The translations under genes and the position numbers were made by a program. Source: Thermacetogenium sp. UBA4966 (GTDB lineage: Bacteria > Bacillota > DSM-12270 > Thermacetogeniales > Thermacetogeniaceae). Taken from it: DNA of 64,000 nt. Below are positions 45,564 through 54,015 of this stretch, one piece after another; position 1 is the first letter of the stretch; each line of letters opens with the position of its first letter. The stretch spans positions 5,391-69,390 of the forward strand of contig DHAA01000113.1 in the NCBI GenBank assembly GCA_002397275.1. The letters are read 5' to 3'. The notes under the pieces are model-generated. The model was given only the letters and a program-made list of their open reading frames with translations. It did no database searches and was not told the origin of the DNA.

Positions 45564-46931
45564 GTGGATGAGAAAGCAAAAAAATTAAATATTAGTTTCG
45601 CCAAGCGCTATGCAGAAGAGAAAATTCTCGCCCAAGCGTTGAATTACCTGGAGGGCAATCCCGAGAAGAATATACCGCGCTTAACAAAATTACTGGAAAA
45701 AATGACCTCCGTGCCGCTGCATCGCCAATTCATCGCCAATATACGGACCTTTTATGAGGAGAATGACGCCATAAAAACGTATTTAAACGGCTTTTTTACA
45801 GACATCGATAAGGATGTGCGCAATAAAATAGTGATCGATTTTGTGATCAACAGCCTTATCTTCTCCCCGGAACGCCGGCGGCAGGTCCAGGATGATGGGC
45901 ATATCCATGTGCCCTATACCATTTTGATTGATCCCACCAGTGCTTGCAATCTGAAATGTACAGGGTGCTGGGCAGGGGAGTACACCAAGCATGATCAGCT
46001 GGAACCCGAACTTTTTAACCGCATCCTGGCGGAGGCTAAAGAGCTGGGGATTTACGCTGTCGTTGTTTCAGGCGGGGAACCATTTGTTTATCCCTATCTA
46101 CTAGATATTGCGGAACAGAACAATGACATGATCTTTATGATCTATACCAATGGGACAAGGATCGATGAGAAAACCGCGGACAGAATGAAAGTTCTCGGCA
46201 ACATCTCGCCGGCGATCAGTTTGGAGGGATGGGAAACCGAGACTGATGCCCGCCGGGGGAAGGGAACTTTTAAGAAGATTATCGCCGCTATGAAACTCCT
46301 GCGGGAACGGGGGCTTCTTTTCGGAGCATCTGTGACCGCCACCAGGAATAATGTGGAAGAACTGACCAGCGACCAGTTTATTGATTTTCTCGTTGAACAG
46401 GGCGCCAAATATATGTGGCTGTTTCACTATGTGCCTATCGGACGTCAGCCGAATACCGAACTGATGCTTTTACCGGAGCAACGGGCCTCTTTGGCCAAAA
46501 GAAGCGCTTATATAAGACTGCACAAACCCCTGCCTGTTATGGACTTTTGGAATGATGGGGCCTATACCGACGGCTGCATTGCCGGGGGTAAGTGTTACTT
46601 CCATATCAACGCCCGCGGCGATGTGGAACCCTGCGCCTTTGTACATTTTGCTGTCGATAATATCAGAGAGAAGAGCCTGAAAGAAGTATTAAAGAATCCG
46701 CTGTTTACAGCGTATCAGAAGGCGCAGCCCTTTTCAAAAAATATGCTGTGTCCCTGCCCGATCATCGATGAACCAGATGCTCTGCGGCAGATTGTTAAAG
46801 AAACAGGCGCCCATCCTACGCATGAGGGTGCGGACACAGTCCTTAACGGGGAAATCGCCGGGTTCCTTGACGAGCGTTCCGCTAACTGGAAAAAGGTAGC
46901 GGACCCTCTTTGGGACTCCCGTGTCAGATAG
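45564..46931 (+). CDS. Radical SAM protein
   Basis: 455 aa from the GTG at 45564 (GGGAGGT 7 nt upstream; a GTG at 45555 is inside that). The S-adenosylmethionine [4Fe-4S] motif is Cys128-x3-Cys132-x2-Cys135 (CNLKCTGC), with the following VVSGGEPF. A C-terminal Cys-rich part (CIAGGKCYFHI, VEPCAFVHF, CPCP) resembles a SPASM/twitch domain that binds more clusters. The first 110 residues are an unrecognised helical domain. Substrate unknown. It is followed by an ArsR regulator. Confidence 0.88.
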   Translation: MDEKAKKLNISFAKRYAEEKILAQALNYLEGNPEKNIPRLTKLLEKMTSVPLHRQFIANIRTFYEENDAIKTYLNGFFTDIDKDVRNKIVIDFVINSLIFSPERRRQVQDDGHIHVPYTILIDPTSACNLKCTGCWAGEYTKHDQLEPELFNRILAEAKELGIYAVVVSGGEPFVYPYLLDIAEQNNDMIFMIYTNGTRIDEKTADRMKVLGNISPAISLEGWETETDARRGKGTFKKIIAAMKLLRERGLLFGASVTATRNNVEELTSDQFIDFLVEQGAKYMWLFHYVPIGRQPNTELMLLPEQRASLAKRSAYIRLHKPLPVMDFWNDGAYTDGCIAGGKCYFHINARGDVEPCAFVHFAVDNIREKSLKEVLKNPLFTAYQKAQPFSKNMLCPCPIIDEPDALRQIVKETGAHPTHEGADTVLNGEIAGFLDERSANWKKVADPLWDSRVR

Positions 46932-46961
46932 CAAGCGTCGCTGGGAAAAACAGTTATAGAC

Positions 46962-47008
46962 AGCCCGGGTATTTTTGTATAAGCTTGTATGAGTGTAATG
47001 CCCGGGCT
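46962..47008. promoter_or_regulatory. Inverted repeat AGCCCGGG ... CCCGGGCT
   Basis: A perfect 8-bp inverted repeat with a 31-base loop lies between the radical SAM gene and the arsR start. No T-tract follows. It may be an RNA hairpin or operator. Confidence 0.4.
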
Positions 47009-47038
47009 ATTCTGTGCATCTGGATAAGGGGTGATTCT

Positions 47039-47407
47039 ATGAGCGTAGATCAAAGCGACGACACTTCAAACCATAATTTTATAACACCCGATGCGGGAAA
47101 AGTTGAAAGGCTAAAAAAAGAGATCGCCATAACCGACGGCCTTTCTGCATTTTTTAAGGCTATGGCCGACGACACCAGATTAAAGGTTATTCATGCCCTT
47201 TCTCTGGATGAACTCTGTGTTTGTGATGTGGCCGATGTCCTGGGTTCCAGCGTTCAGGCGGCTTCTCATCATCTGCGTATTTTACGAAATACCGGCCTGG
47301 CTAAATACCGCAGAGAGGGAAAAAAGATATTCTACAGTTTAAGTGACCGCAAAACAGCGGGTCTTGTTCAAAAGTTTATTGCCGATCTCATTGAAAGAGA
47401 GAAATGA
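47039..47407 (+). CDS. ArsR/SmtB-family metal-sensing repressor
   Basis: 122 aa from the ATG at 47039 (AAGGGGTG upstream). A winged helix-turn-helix; the helix-3 motif ELCVCDVADVLGSSVQAASHH has the Cys-x-Cys box used by CadC/ArsR-type sensors of thiophilic metals. It probably represses its own promoter or nearby genes (radical SAM gene upstream, candidate ncRNA downstream). Confidence 0.88.
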   Translation: MSVDQSDDTSNHNFITPDAGKVERLKKEIAITDGLSAFFKAMADDTRLKVIHALSLDELCVCDVADVLGSSVQAASHHLRILRNTGLAKYRREGKKIFYSLSDRKTAGLVQKFIADLIEREK

Positions 47408-47468
47408 TGGCCGTTATTTCCACCCACCTGCACCCTCAAAAAAATAGTCTAATTTTGTCGATCAATGC

Positions 47469-47497
47469 TTGACATTCGTTTTCATGAGAAATATAAT
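47469..47497 (+). promoter_or_regulatory. Strong sigma-A promoter
   Basis: TTGACA (47469-47474), 17 bases, TATAAT (47492-47497): both boxes match the consensus exactly. It points at a stretch with no gene. Confidence 0.85.
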
Positions 47498-47503
47498 ATA
47501 GAT

Positions 47504-47719
47504 GAATTAGAAATAAATTTCACAAGGATACTTACTACCGATATTTTTATTAAAAGATATCCAGCAAATGCACTCTAGACGCGCTAATAAATGATCTAAG
47601 GGACGAGGTTCGCAGCAATATTCCTACTATAATCTTCAGAACTTTGGATGGGGGACCGGCCCCTTCCATGAGTTTAGCGGGATGACTCCGAAAAGGTGAT
47701 TCATCCCTTTTTGTTTTTC
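47504..47719 (+). ncRNA. Candidate small RNA of unknown family
   Basis: The region is bounded by a perfect sigma-A promoter and a terminator and has no ORF longer than a few codons. Inside are an AT-rich hairpin (GATATTTTT and AAAAGATATC, about 47540-47562) and a GC-rich one (GGATGGGG and CCCCTTCC, about 47646-47667). I could not match it to 6S, tmRNA, SRP, RNase P or a known riboswitch. No downstream gene on the same strand is available for it to regulate in cis. Confidence 0.5.
47679..47719 (+). terminator. Rho-independent terminator of the candidate small RNA
   Basis: GGGATGA (47679-47685) pairs with TCATCCC (47701-47707), followed by TTTTTGTTTTT. Confidence 0.8.
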
Positions 47720-47731
47720 TGTTCTGCGGTA

Positions 47732-47836
47732 TCAGGTTGGGGGCTTGCGCAGAGGGATAATAATGTGCGTATATATCACATAGGCCAGGGTTCCGCCCAG
47801 AAGGATTAGGAGTAGAATTGCCGCTAATTTTTCCAT
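47732..47836 (-). CDS. Small single-span membrane protein (34 aa)
   Basis: ATG at 47836, TGA at 47732-47734; the ribosome site is a purine run AGAAAGAAGGG. The peptide starts MEKLAAILLLILLGG, spans the membrane once and ends with a basic, proline-rich tail (RKPPT). It is 71 bases after the ABC permease stop on the same strand, so it may be the last gene of that operon. No family is recognised. Confidence 0.5.
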   Translation of the reverse strand: MEKLAAILLLILLGGTLAYVIYTHIIIPLRKPPT

Positions 47837-47907
47837 AAAGATTTTCCCTTCTTTCTCTTCTTTCCTTAATGTAACCGCGGGCAGGGGGTAATTATGCGAG
47901 TCGTTGC

Positions 47908-50529
47908 CTACAAATTCTCTGCCCGCAAAGCCTCAATGATGTTGTCGTTTTTCAGCTTGGCGCCGGCATGCAGCATGGTGATGAAGACGATGCCGAACAC
48001 CCCGATGACGCAGGCCAGGATCTCTTTCCCGGGCAGGAAGAAAGCGAACTCAAACACCTCGCTGAAGGAGCTGTGCAGCAGCATGCTGATCAGGATGCCC
48101 ACAGGCAGCCCGTAGAGAAGGGCTTTCAGGCCGTAGAAGACGCTCTCGTAGTTGATCATTTTGTTAAAGCCCCGCGGGGTCAGCCCCACCGATTGCAGCA
48201 TGGCGAATTCACGGCGGCGCAGGGCGATATTGGTGCTGATCGTGTTGAATATATTGGTGACGCCGATCAGGGTGATCAGGGTGACGAAGCCGTAGAGAAA
48301 GATGGAAATCATTTTTTTTGCGCGTTCCATATTGTTCTGTTCGGCTTGCACGTCATAAAGGTGCAGGGAGCAGTGGCCTGAATAATCTTCAAAAATAGTG
48401 CGGATCCGCTCCGCCAGATCCCCCGGGGCTGCGCTGTTATCCGCGCAGATAAAAAGCTCCGCTTCATTCCCTGAACGCATAGTCTCATCTGTCAGCAGCG
48501 AACTGAGCACAGGGAACGCTGCTTCGGAGACGACCATGTTGACCTCTGCCGGCTCGGTGTAGGCGACCCCCAGGGGAAGCGTGTCGGTGATGGCGCCGAT
48601 CTCCATGGAAAAGGGGACGGGAGCGGGAGGAGCAGGAACTCCGCTCGCTGTCGTCAGCAGCAGTTTCTCGCCTGTTTTCGCCTGCAGCGGCTCGTACCCG
48701 GTATGTTTGCCGGCCTCCCGCAGGACGTTTTTGTTGATGAGGATCCCTCTTAACTTTTTGGTATCCTGAAATGCCGCGGCGTCAATTCCATTTTCCGCGG
48801 CGTAAGCCTTGAATTCCGCTTCCCCCAGCGCGGTGATTCGAACAGTACAGCGGTATTGGTTTTTTTTATTCACGGGAAATAGCTTTTGCTCATCAAGATG
48901 CTTTTCTTGAAGATAAGAGCCGAATCGGGAGCGCGTCAGCCAGGATTCGGCAAAAACCATCCTGGCGGTCGCATATCTCTCCACACCGTCAAGAGCGGCA
49001 ATCCGTTTATAAAAGGCTGCTTGCTCCTCCGGGGAGGCATTATTGAGAGTCACCGATAAATCGAAGGCCCCCTCCTGGAAATACATATTGGTACCGGTAA
49101 ACCCATAGTTGAGGAATGAGGAGAAAGAGATGAAGAGGACGATGCTGATGAAGAGGGAGAGCACGGTCGTCCGGTAGCGGCGGCGGTTGCGCTTCAGGTT
49201 TTTTAAGGCCAGCTCTCCCTCAAACCCCCATAAAAGGCGGCTCAGCCTGGAGGTTTTCATGGCTTTCCCCTTGATTTTGATATCCGAGCTCAGCCTGATC
49301 GCCTCGATGGGGGAGGCGGAGGAGGCCCTTTTGGCCGGGATGTAGGCAGAGATAAAGATGAGCAGGGCCATAAAAACGATCGAGCCCAGGATTACACCGG
49401 GAGAGACGATCAGCCGCCGCAGTGCAACATCTTCGATGCCGATCATGCCGCTCGCCAGGCGGTTGACCACGGAGAAGGTTACGGCGATGCCGCCGATACC
49501 GGAGAGGATACCGGCGGGTATGCCGGCCAAAGCCAGGATAGCGCCTTCGAAAAATACGGACCTCCGGATCTGCCCGGGCGTGGCGCCGACGCCGGCCAGC
49601 ATGCCGAACTGCTTTTTGCGCTCGCTTACCGATATGGCGAAGGCATTGTAGATGACGATCACCGAGCCGACCGCGATCAGAGCGATGACGATGGCGGTTA
49701 TAGAATAGAGCATCGCTTTCACACTATCATATTTAGAAATGCCCATCCACTTTAGAAGTTCGTCGTTGTAGTCGTAATGCTCGATCCCGGCATTTTTGGC
49801 CATCTGCGGAACCTTGTCGTAAATCTGGCGCGGGTTTTTCCCCTGGATGGACACAGTGACCGGTTTGGCGGCAGGGCTGCTCTGATCCAGATAGGCGAGC
49901 ACCGTAAAACCCGGAATGCCGTAGATATTTTCATGAGCGGGCTTGGCCATTAATCCTGTAACAGTATAAGTTTTTTTTGCGGCAGTGGCTTTAAATTGCT
50001 CTGTTTCTTCAAGTGAACTGTCAAAGGGCAGCTGCTGCCCCTCATTGATTCTCTCGCCCAAAGCGAAGGTAATGGCGTCGCCGATCTGATAAGCCTCTCC
50101 GCCATGTTTCAAGATCTCTTTGGAGAGTAGTATTTCCCCGGCTTTTTCCGGGAAACGCCCAGCGGTTAATTGGACCGGCATCTGCCGGAAAGCTGTGTCA
50201 TCGTATTCTCTGACAAAGAAATAGGGCTTAGTTTTAGATGTGGACCGCTCAAAACGGGCGTACCCCAGATCTCCGCTGAGCATGCTTTTTTTAGTGTATG
50301 TGTTGTCGGTGATGTACTTGATCTGCTCAGGGTTGACATTGAAAAAGGCGGCATGGAAATTTCCCTGGGTCTTGATCGCTTCCTGCACAAAAACATCCTG
50401 GAAACTGGCGGCCAGAGTGAACGTGCCGCAGATCATCGCCCCGGAGAGGATGATGCCGATGATGGTGACGATGGTGCGCTTGCGGTTCAGCTTCAGGCTG
50501 CGCCAGGTAAGGGTATTAATGATATTCAC
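47908..50529 (-). CDS. ABC transporter permease with two FtsX domains
   Basis: 873 aa. A long MacB/FtsX-type permease: one membrane segment at the N-terminus, a large outside domain (about 45-270), three segments, a linker, another N-terminal-like segment (about 455), a second outside domain and three final segments. It works with the ATPase that overlaps it by four bases. Such pairs next to a two-component system often confer resistance to cell-wall antibiotics or export lipids or peptides. The exact role is unknown. Confidence 0.87.
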   Translation of the reverse strand: MNIINTLTWRSLKLNRKRTIVTIIGIILSGAMICGTFTLAASFQDVFVQEAIKTQGNFHAAFFNVNPEQIKYITDNTYTKKSMLSGDLGYARFERSTSKTKPYFFVREYDDTAFRQMPVQLTAGRFPEKAGEILLSKEILKHGGEAYQIGDAITFALGERINEGQQLPFDSSLEETEQFKATAAKKTYTVTGLMAKPAHENIYGIPGFTVLAYLDQSSPAAKPVTVSIQGKNPRQIYDKVPQMAKNAGIEHYDYNDELLKWMGISKYDSVKAMLYSITAIVIALIAVGSVIVIYNAFAISVSERKKQFGMLAGVGATPGQIRRSVFFEGAILALAGIPAGILSGIGGIAVTFSVVNRLASGMIGIEDVALRRLIVSPGVILGSIVFMALLIFISAYIPAKRASSASPIEAIRLSSDIKIKGKAMKTSRLSRLLWGFEGELALKNLKRNRRRYRTTVLSLFISIVLFISFSSFLNYGFTGTNMYFQEGAFDLSVTLNNASPEEQAAFYKRIAALDGVERYATARMVFAESWLTRSRFGSYLQEKHLDEQKLFPVNKKNQYRCTVRITALGEAEFKAYAAENGIDAAAFQDTKKLRGILINKNVLREAGKHTGYEPLQAKTGEKLLLTTASGVPAPPAPVPFSMEIGAITDTLPLGVAYTEPAEVNMVVSEAAFPVLSSLLTDETMRSGNEAELFICADNSAAPGDLAERIRTIFEDYSGHCSLHLYDVQAEQNNMERAKKMISIFLYGFVTLITLIGVTNIFNTISTNIALRRREFAMLQSVGLTPRGFNKMINYESVFYGLKALLYGLPVGILISMLLHSSFSEVFEFAFFLPGKEILACVIGVFGIVFITMLHAGAKLKNDNIIEALRAENL

Positions 50530-51209
50530 GGCCTGATCACCTCGTCTTTAACGATGCGCCCGTCGGCCAGGGTGATCAGGCGATCCGCCTGCAGGGCTAT
50601 TTTGTGATCGTGGGTGACGATGAGCAGGGTTTGCTGATAGCGCTTATTGGATAGCTTGAGCAGGTCGACGATCTCTTCCGAATTTTTGCTGTCCAGGTTT
50701 CCTGTCGGTTCGTCCGCCAGAACCAGGGCCGGGCGGTTGATCAGGGCGCGGCCGATGGACACTCTCTGCTGTTCTCCGCCGGAGAGTTCATTGGGCAGAT
50801 GGCCGGCCCTTTCCGTCAGGTTGAGAGTTGCCAGAAGCTCGCTTAAGAATTCCGGGTCTGCCTTTCTTTCATCAAGCAGCAGAGGCAGTGTGATATTTTC
50901 CTCTACATTTAAGATAGGGAGCAGGTTATAAAACTGATAAATGAGGCCGACCTGCCTTCTTCTGAAGATGGCCAGCCTGGTTTTGTCCAGCTGATAGATA
51001 TCGGTGTCTTCGATAAACACCTTGCCCGCGCTGGGCCGGTCGACCCCGCCCAGCATATGCAGCAGAGTGGATTTGCCGGAGCCAGAGGCCCCGACAATGG
51101 CCGCGAACTCGCCTTTTTTTACGCTGAAGGAGACGCCGTCGAGGGCTTTCACCTGCGCTGCGCCGCTTCCGTATATTTTGGACAGATTCTCAACCCGCAG
51201 TATTTCCAT
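50526..51209 (-). CDS. ABC transporter ATP-binding protein, MacB/LolD type
   Basis: 227 aa from the ATG at 51209 (AAAGGAG at a good distance); an upstream start at 51269 adds an unlikely 20 residues. Walker [11 protein letters not shown]-loop YQFYNLLP, signature [15 protein letters not shown] and Walker [15 protein letters not shown]. It energises the FtsX-type permease. Confidence 0.92.
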   Translation of the reverse strand: MEILRVENLSKIYGSGAAQVKALDGVSFSVKKGEFAAIVGASGSGKSTLLHMLGGVDRPSAGKVFIEDTDIYQLDKTRLAIFRRRQVGLIYQFYNLLPILNVEENITLPLLLDERKADPEFLSELLATLNLTERAGHLPNELSGGEQQRVSIGRALINRPALVLADEPTGNLDSKNSEEIVDLLKLSNKRYQQTLLIVTHDHKIALQADRLITLADGRIVKDEVIRP

Positions 51210-51356
51210 AAACTCAAGCTCCTTTACTATGGTACTTACCAGATACTTACCTAGATTGTATCTGTCCAAGATGACTATCCGGTGACAGTTTTGGTGACAA
51301 TTATGTCATATTAAAACAAGGTAACTACTATCCAGCTATATCCTAAAGCCGGCAGG

Positions 51357-51388
51357 TTCCAGCGAAGCGACCCATATGGAGTCCCGGC
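51357..51388. repeat. Partial copy of the GGATTCC intergenic element
   Basis: GGTTCCAGCGAAGCGACCC with atatggagtcccgg matches the left part of the element with several changes; the right part is missing. Confidence 0.5.
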
Positions 51389-51436
51389 ATAAATACCCTT
51401 GATTTAATGTGGCAAACGAAACGTCCCTATGCCACA

Positions 51437-52684
51437 TCAGCTTTTGCTTCGATAGAATTTGATTGTAAATTCCGAACCGCTGTTGGTTTCGCTTTTGACC
51501 GTAATGTCCCCGCCCTGCTTGGCTACGATCGTCTGGGCCATGGCCAGACCGATGCCCGCCTGATCATCCGCCGCGTTTTTGCCTTTGTAAAAGCGGTTGA
51601 AAATATAGGGGAGGTCCTCCTGCTCGATTCCCACGCCGCTGTCTTTGATGATAATTTCCGTATACAGCGGGTTTTCATGGAAAGAAATGCGCAGCTCTCC
51701 CTGTTCGGGGGTGTGCTCGATGCAGTTCTTGAGGATATTGATCAGCGCTTCGCAGCTCCAGTTGAAATCGCCGCTGAAACGGACGTTTTCGTCCCCTTCC
51801 AGATCAACATGCAGCATTTTAATGTCCAGAGGGATGCGCAGGGAATCCAGGGCTTTCTCCACCAGGGCACGGACAGGGACCGGCGCCTTTTTCATGACTG
51901 CCGTGCCGGCGTCGAGTTTAGAGAGCTTCAGCAGGGAGCTGACCAACCACTCGATCCGTTTCAGCTGCGGCCTTATGCGCTCCAGGTAGTTCGCCCTGTT
52001 TTTTGGCGAAGGGTCTTCGGACAGCAGATCGCTTAAAACAAAGAGGGAGGTCAATGGCGTTTTCAGCTGGTGTGATATGTCGGCCAGAGAGTTGGCGAGA
52101 CTCGTTTTGTCCCTCTGCAGAGCCGCGGAGCGTTCTCTGAGCATGGTGGTGATTTTGTAGATCTCGTTTTTGAGGATGCTCAGTTCCCCCTCACGATTAT
52201 CCCGGATATCCAGCGAATAGTCCCCGGCGTTGATTTTCCCCGCATAGCGTGCGGTTTCCCCGATCTGAGCGTACTGCTTTCTCAGAAACAGCAGTATTGC
52301 CGGAATAAAGGCGCCGCACGCCAGGATGATCAGCAAGAGATAGCTCTCCAAGCTGTAGCGGAAATATTTTTGCAGCAAAGGGGTGTCTGCTTGCCCGTCT
52401 TCGCTGTTGATCCCGTATTTGGAGAGGATATCCTTTCCTCTTTTTATATCTGCTGCTTTGTCTGTTTCCATGACCTGCCTGACCAGTTCCTGCTCGGTCT
52501 CCGGGTATTTTTCTGCAGTCGCCCCGACCAGCGCGGCCTGGCCGTCGATGATCGCCTGCGTCAGGTATCCTCTGCCGGCCAGGCTGAACAGTAGGGCGGC
52601 GGCGACCAGTGCGATCAGCAAGAAGGCGAATATGGTCAGCAGCCTGTTTACCTCGGGATTTTTGGTCAGTTTCACGTCAATCAC
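51437..52684 (-). CDS. Sensor histidine kinase
   Basis: 415 aa. Two membrane segments (about 15-38 and 128-150) flank a short outside loop of about 90 residues, then HAMP, the HisKA motif DISHQLKTPLTS with the phosphorylated His, and an ATPase domain with N, G1 (DSGVGIE) and G2 (GIGLAMA) boxes. It overlaps the response regulator by eight bases. The pair probably controls the adjacent ABC transporter. Confidence 0.92.
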   Translation of the reverse strand: MIDVKLTKNPEVNRLLTIFAFLLIALVAAALLFSLAGRGYLTQAIIDGQAALVGATAEKYPETEQELVRQVMETDKAADIKRGKDILSKYGINSEDGQADTPLLQKYFRYSLESYLLLIILACGAFIPAILLFLRKQYAQIGETARYAGKINAGDYSLDIRDNREGELSILKNEIYKITTMLRERSAALQRDKTSLANSLADISHQLKTPLTSLFVLSDLLSEDPSPKNRANYLERIRPQLKRIEWLVSSLLKLSKLDAGTAVMKKAPVPVRALVEKALDSLRIPLDIKMLHVDLEGDENVRFSGDFNWSCEALINILKNCIEHTPEQGELRISFHENPLYTEIIIKDSGVGIEQEDLPYIFNRFYKGKNAADDQAGIGLAMAQTIVAKQGGDITVKSETNSGSEFTIKFYRSKS

Positions 52685-53360
52685 CAGCCTTGTAGCCTAA
52701 ACCGCGGACGGTAACGATCAGCTTAGGCGAACGGGGATCGTCTTCGATTTTCTCACGCAGCCGCTTGATATAAACGGTAAGGGTGTTGTCGTTGACAAAA
52801 TCACCCGCTACATCCCAGATTTCCTCAAGGATTTGTTTTCGGCTCAGCACCTGCCCTTTGCTGCGGGCGAGGGTCAGCAAGAGCTTATACTCCAGGGCGG
52901 ACAGCCAAATAGGCTGCTCACTCTTATAAACTTTGGCTTCGGCCGGGTTGATCCTGAGGTTCCCCAGAAAAAATTCTGCAGCATTAAGCTCCGGCTGCCT
53001 GTTGTATCTGCGCAGAACGCTGTTGATCCGTGAAATCAGCTCCCTCAAGCGAAAGGGCTTGGTGATATAATCATCCGCTCCCAGATCCAGCCCCATCACG
53101 GTATTTGCTTCATCATCGTTAACCGTGAGAAAGACGACAGGCGTGTCTCCCCTTTCCCTGGCCAGCTTGCACAACTCGAAGCCGCTGCCATCCGGCAGAT
53201 TCACATCCAGGATGAGCAGTAAAAAGGAGAGGTTGAGGATGGCCTCTTTGGCGCTGCGGAAATCATAACAAATATAGGTGGCAAAGCCCTCCTGGGCTAA
53301 TGTGAACTCGATGCCCATGGCAATGGTTTTATCGTCTTCTACAATCAAAATTTCGCTCAC
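52677..53360 (-). CDS. OmpR-family response regulator
   Basis: 227 aa from the GTG at 53360 (GAGGAGGG just before it; an ATG at 53375 lies upstream of that site). Receiver domain with the acidic pair Asp9-Asp10, phospho-acceptor Asp52 (LDVNLPDG) and Lys in ITKPFRLREL; the C-terminal winged helix is of the OmpR/PhoB type. First gene of the two-component unit. Confidence 0.93.
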   Translation of the reverse strand: MSEILIVEDDKTIAMGIEFTLAQEGFATYICYDFRSAKEAILNLSFLLLILDVNLPDGSGFELCKLARERGDTPVVFLTVNDDEANTVMGLDLGADDYITKPFRLRELISRINSVLRRYNRQPELNAAEFFLGNLRINPAEAKVYKSEQPIWLSALEYKLLLTLARSKGQVLSRKQILEEIWDVAGDFVNDNTLTVYIKRLREKIEDDPRSPKLIVTVRGLGYKAGD

Positions 53361-53417
53361 AGAATCCCTCCTCAATAGACCAGGGGTAGATCAGGCGGAC
53401 GGTTATCCTGATCCGGA

Positions 53418-53644
53418 TCACCGGGACGGTTCCGCTGATCGGTAAAAGATCATCCCTATCACGTTTCCCAATAATGCAATTAGTCCATATCCTGGAGCAT
53501 AGACCCATGCGCTTAAGTTATAAAAAATGAAGATAGACGGCACAAATAGAATTGCGACGGTTAATACATAAAACAGAACGGCAGCAAATAAAAACTTAGT
53601 GTAATAATAACCAAATAAGGCCACATCTTCTTCACTTTTTCCAT
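53418..53644 (-). pseudogene. Small membrane protein gene broken by deletion/frameshift
   Basis: The good start ATG at 53644, with GAGAGGAG upstream, opens MEKVKKMWPYLVIITLSFYL and stops at 53561. A second, overlapping frame (GTG 53624 to 53418, 68 aa) continues with FVPSIFIFYNLSAWVYAPGY and ends YRSAE. Together they look like the front and back halves of one small membrane protein with the middle missing and the frame shifted. The alternative is that the 68-residue frame is the real product from its own GTG. Confidence 0.5.
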
Positions 53645-53931
53645 TATGGACTCCTCTCCGATATTAAATTTCACCTCCGTCGGGGGACGCGGAACACCGG
53701 AACAGCGCGCCGGTAATCACCAGACTATTTTTTACAGTATATCATAATTGCAAGCAGTCAAAGACCAAACTGCCTGTATCCCAAACGGTTTGTGTTCACA
53801 GCTTTATGTCTCCATATGCTTTGCCCTCGAAAACATAATAAGCTGCTATGCTGTTTACATTGAATTGACCGACAAAGCGAACGCATATATGCAGGCAATG
53901 AGTGCAAAGCCCCGCATGGTAAAGAAGGAGA

Positions 53932-53967
53932 GGGCAATCCGTGATCCGTAAGATTGGCGGATTGCCC
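53932..53967 (-). terminator. Terminator of the surface-protein operon
   Basis: GGGCAATCCG (53932-53941) and CGGATTGCCC (53958-53967) form a perfect 10-bp stem; on the minus strand TCTCCTTCTTT follows. The 371-base gap 53645-54015 holds no other clear feature. Confidence 0.75.
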
Positions 53968-54015
53968 CTGATCTTAATCTCAGGCGATCATTTGCGGGCG
54001 ATTATATGCCGCATT

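Noticed and set aside
47640..47710. SAM-I riboswitch, because of GGGACCGGCCCC followed by ATGA
   Set aside because: Only a short stretch resembles it; the GGCAACC segment and the other conserved helices are absent.
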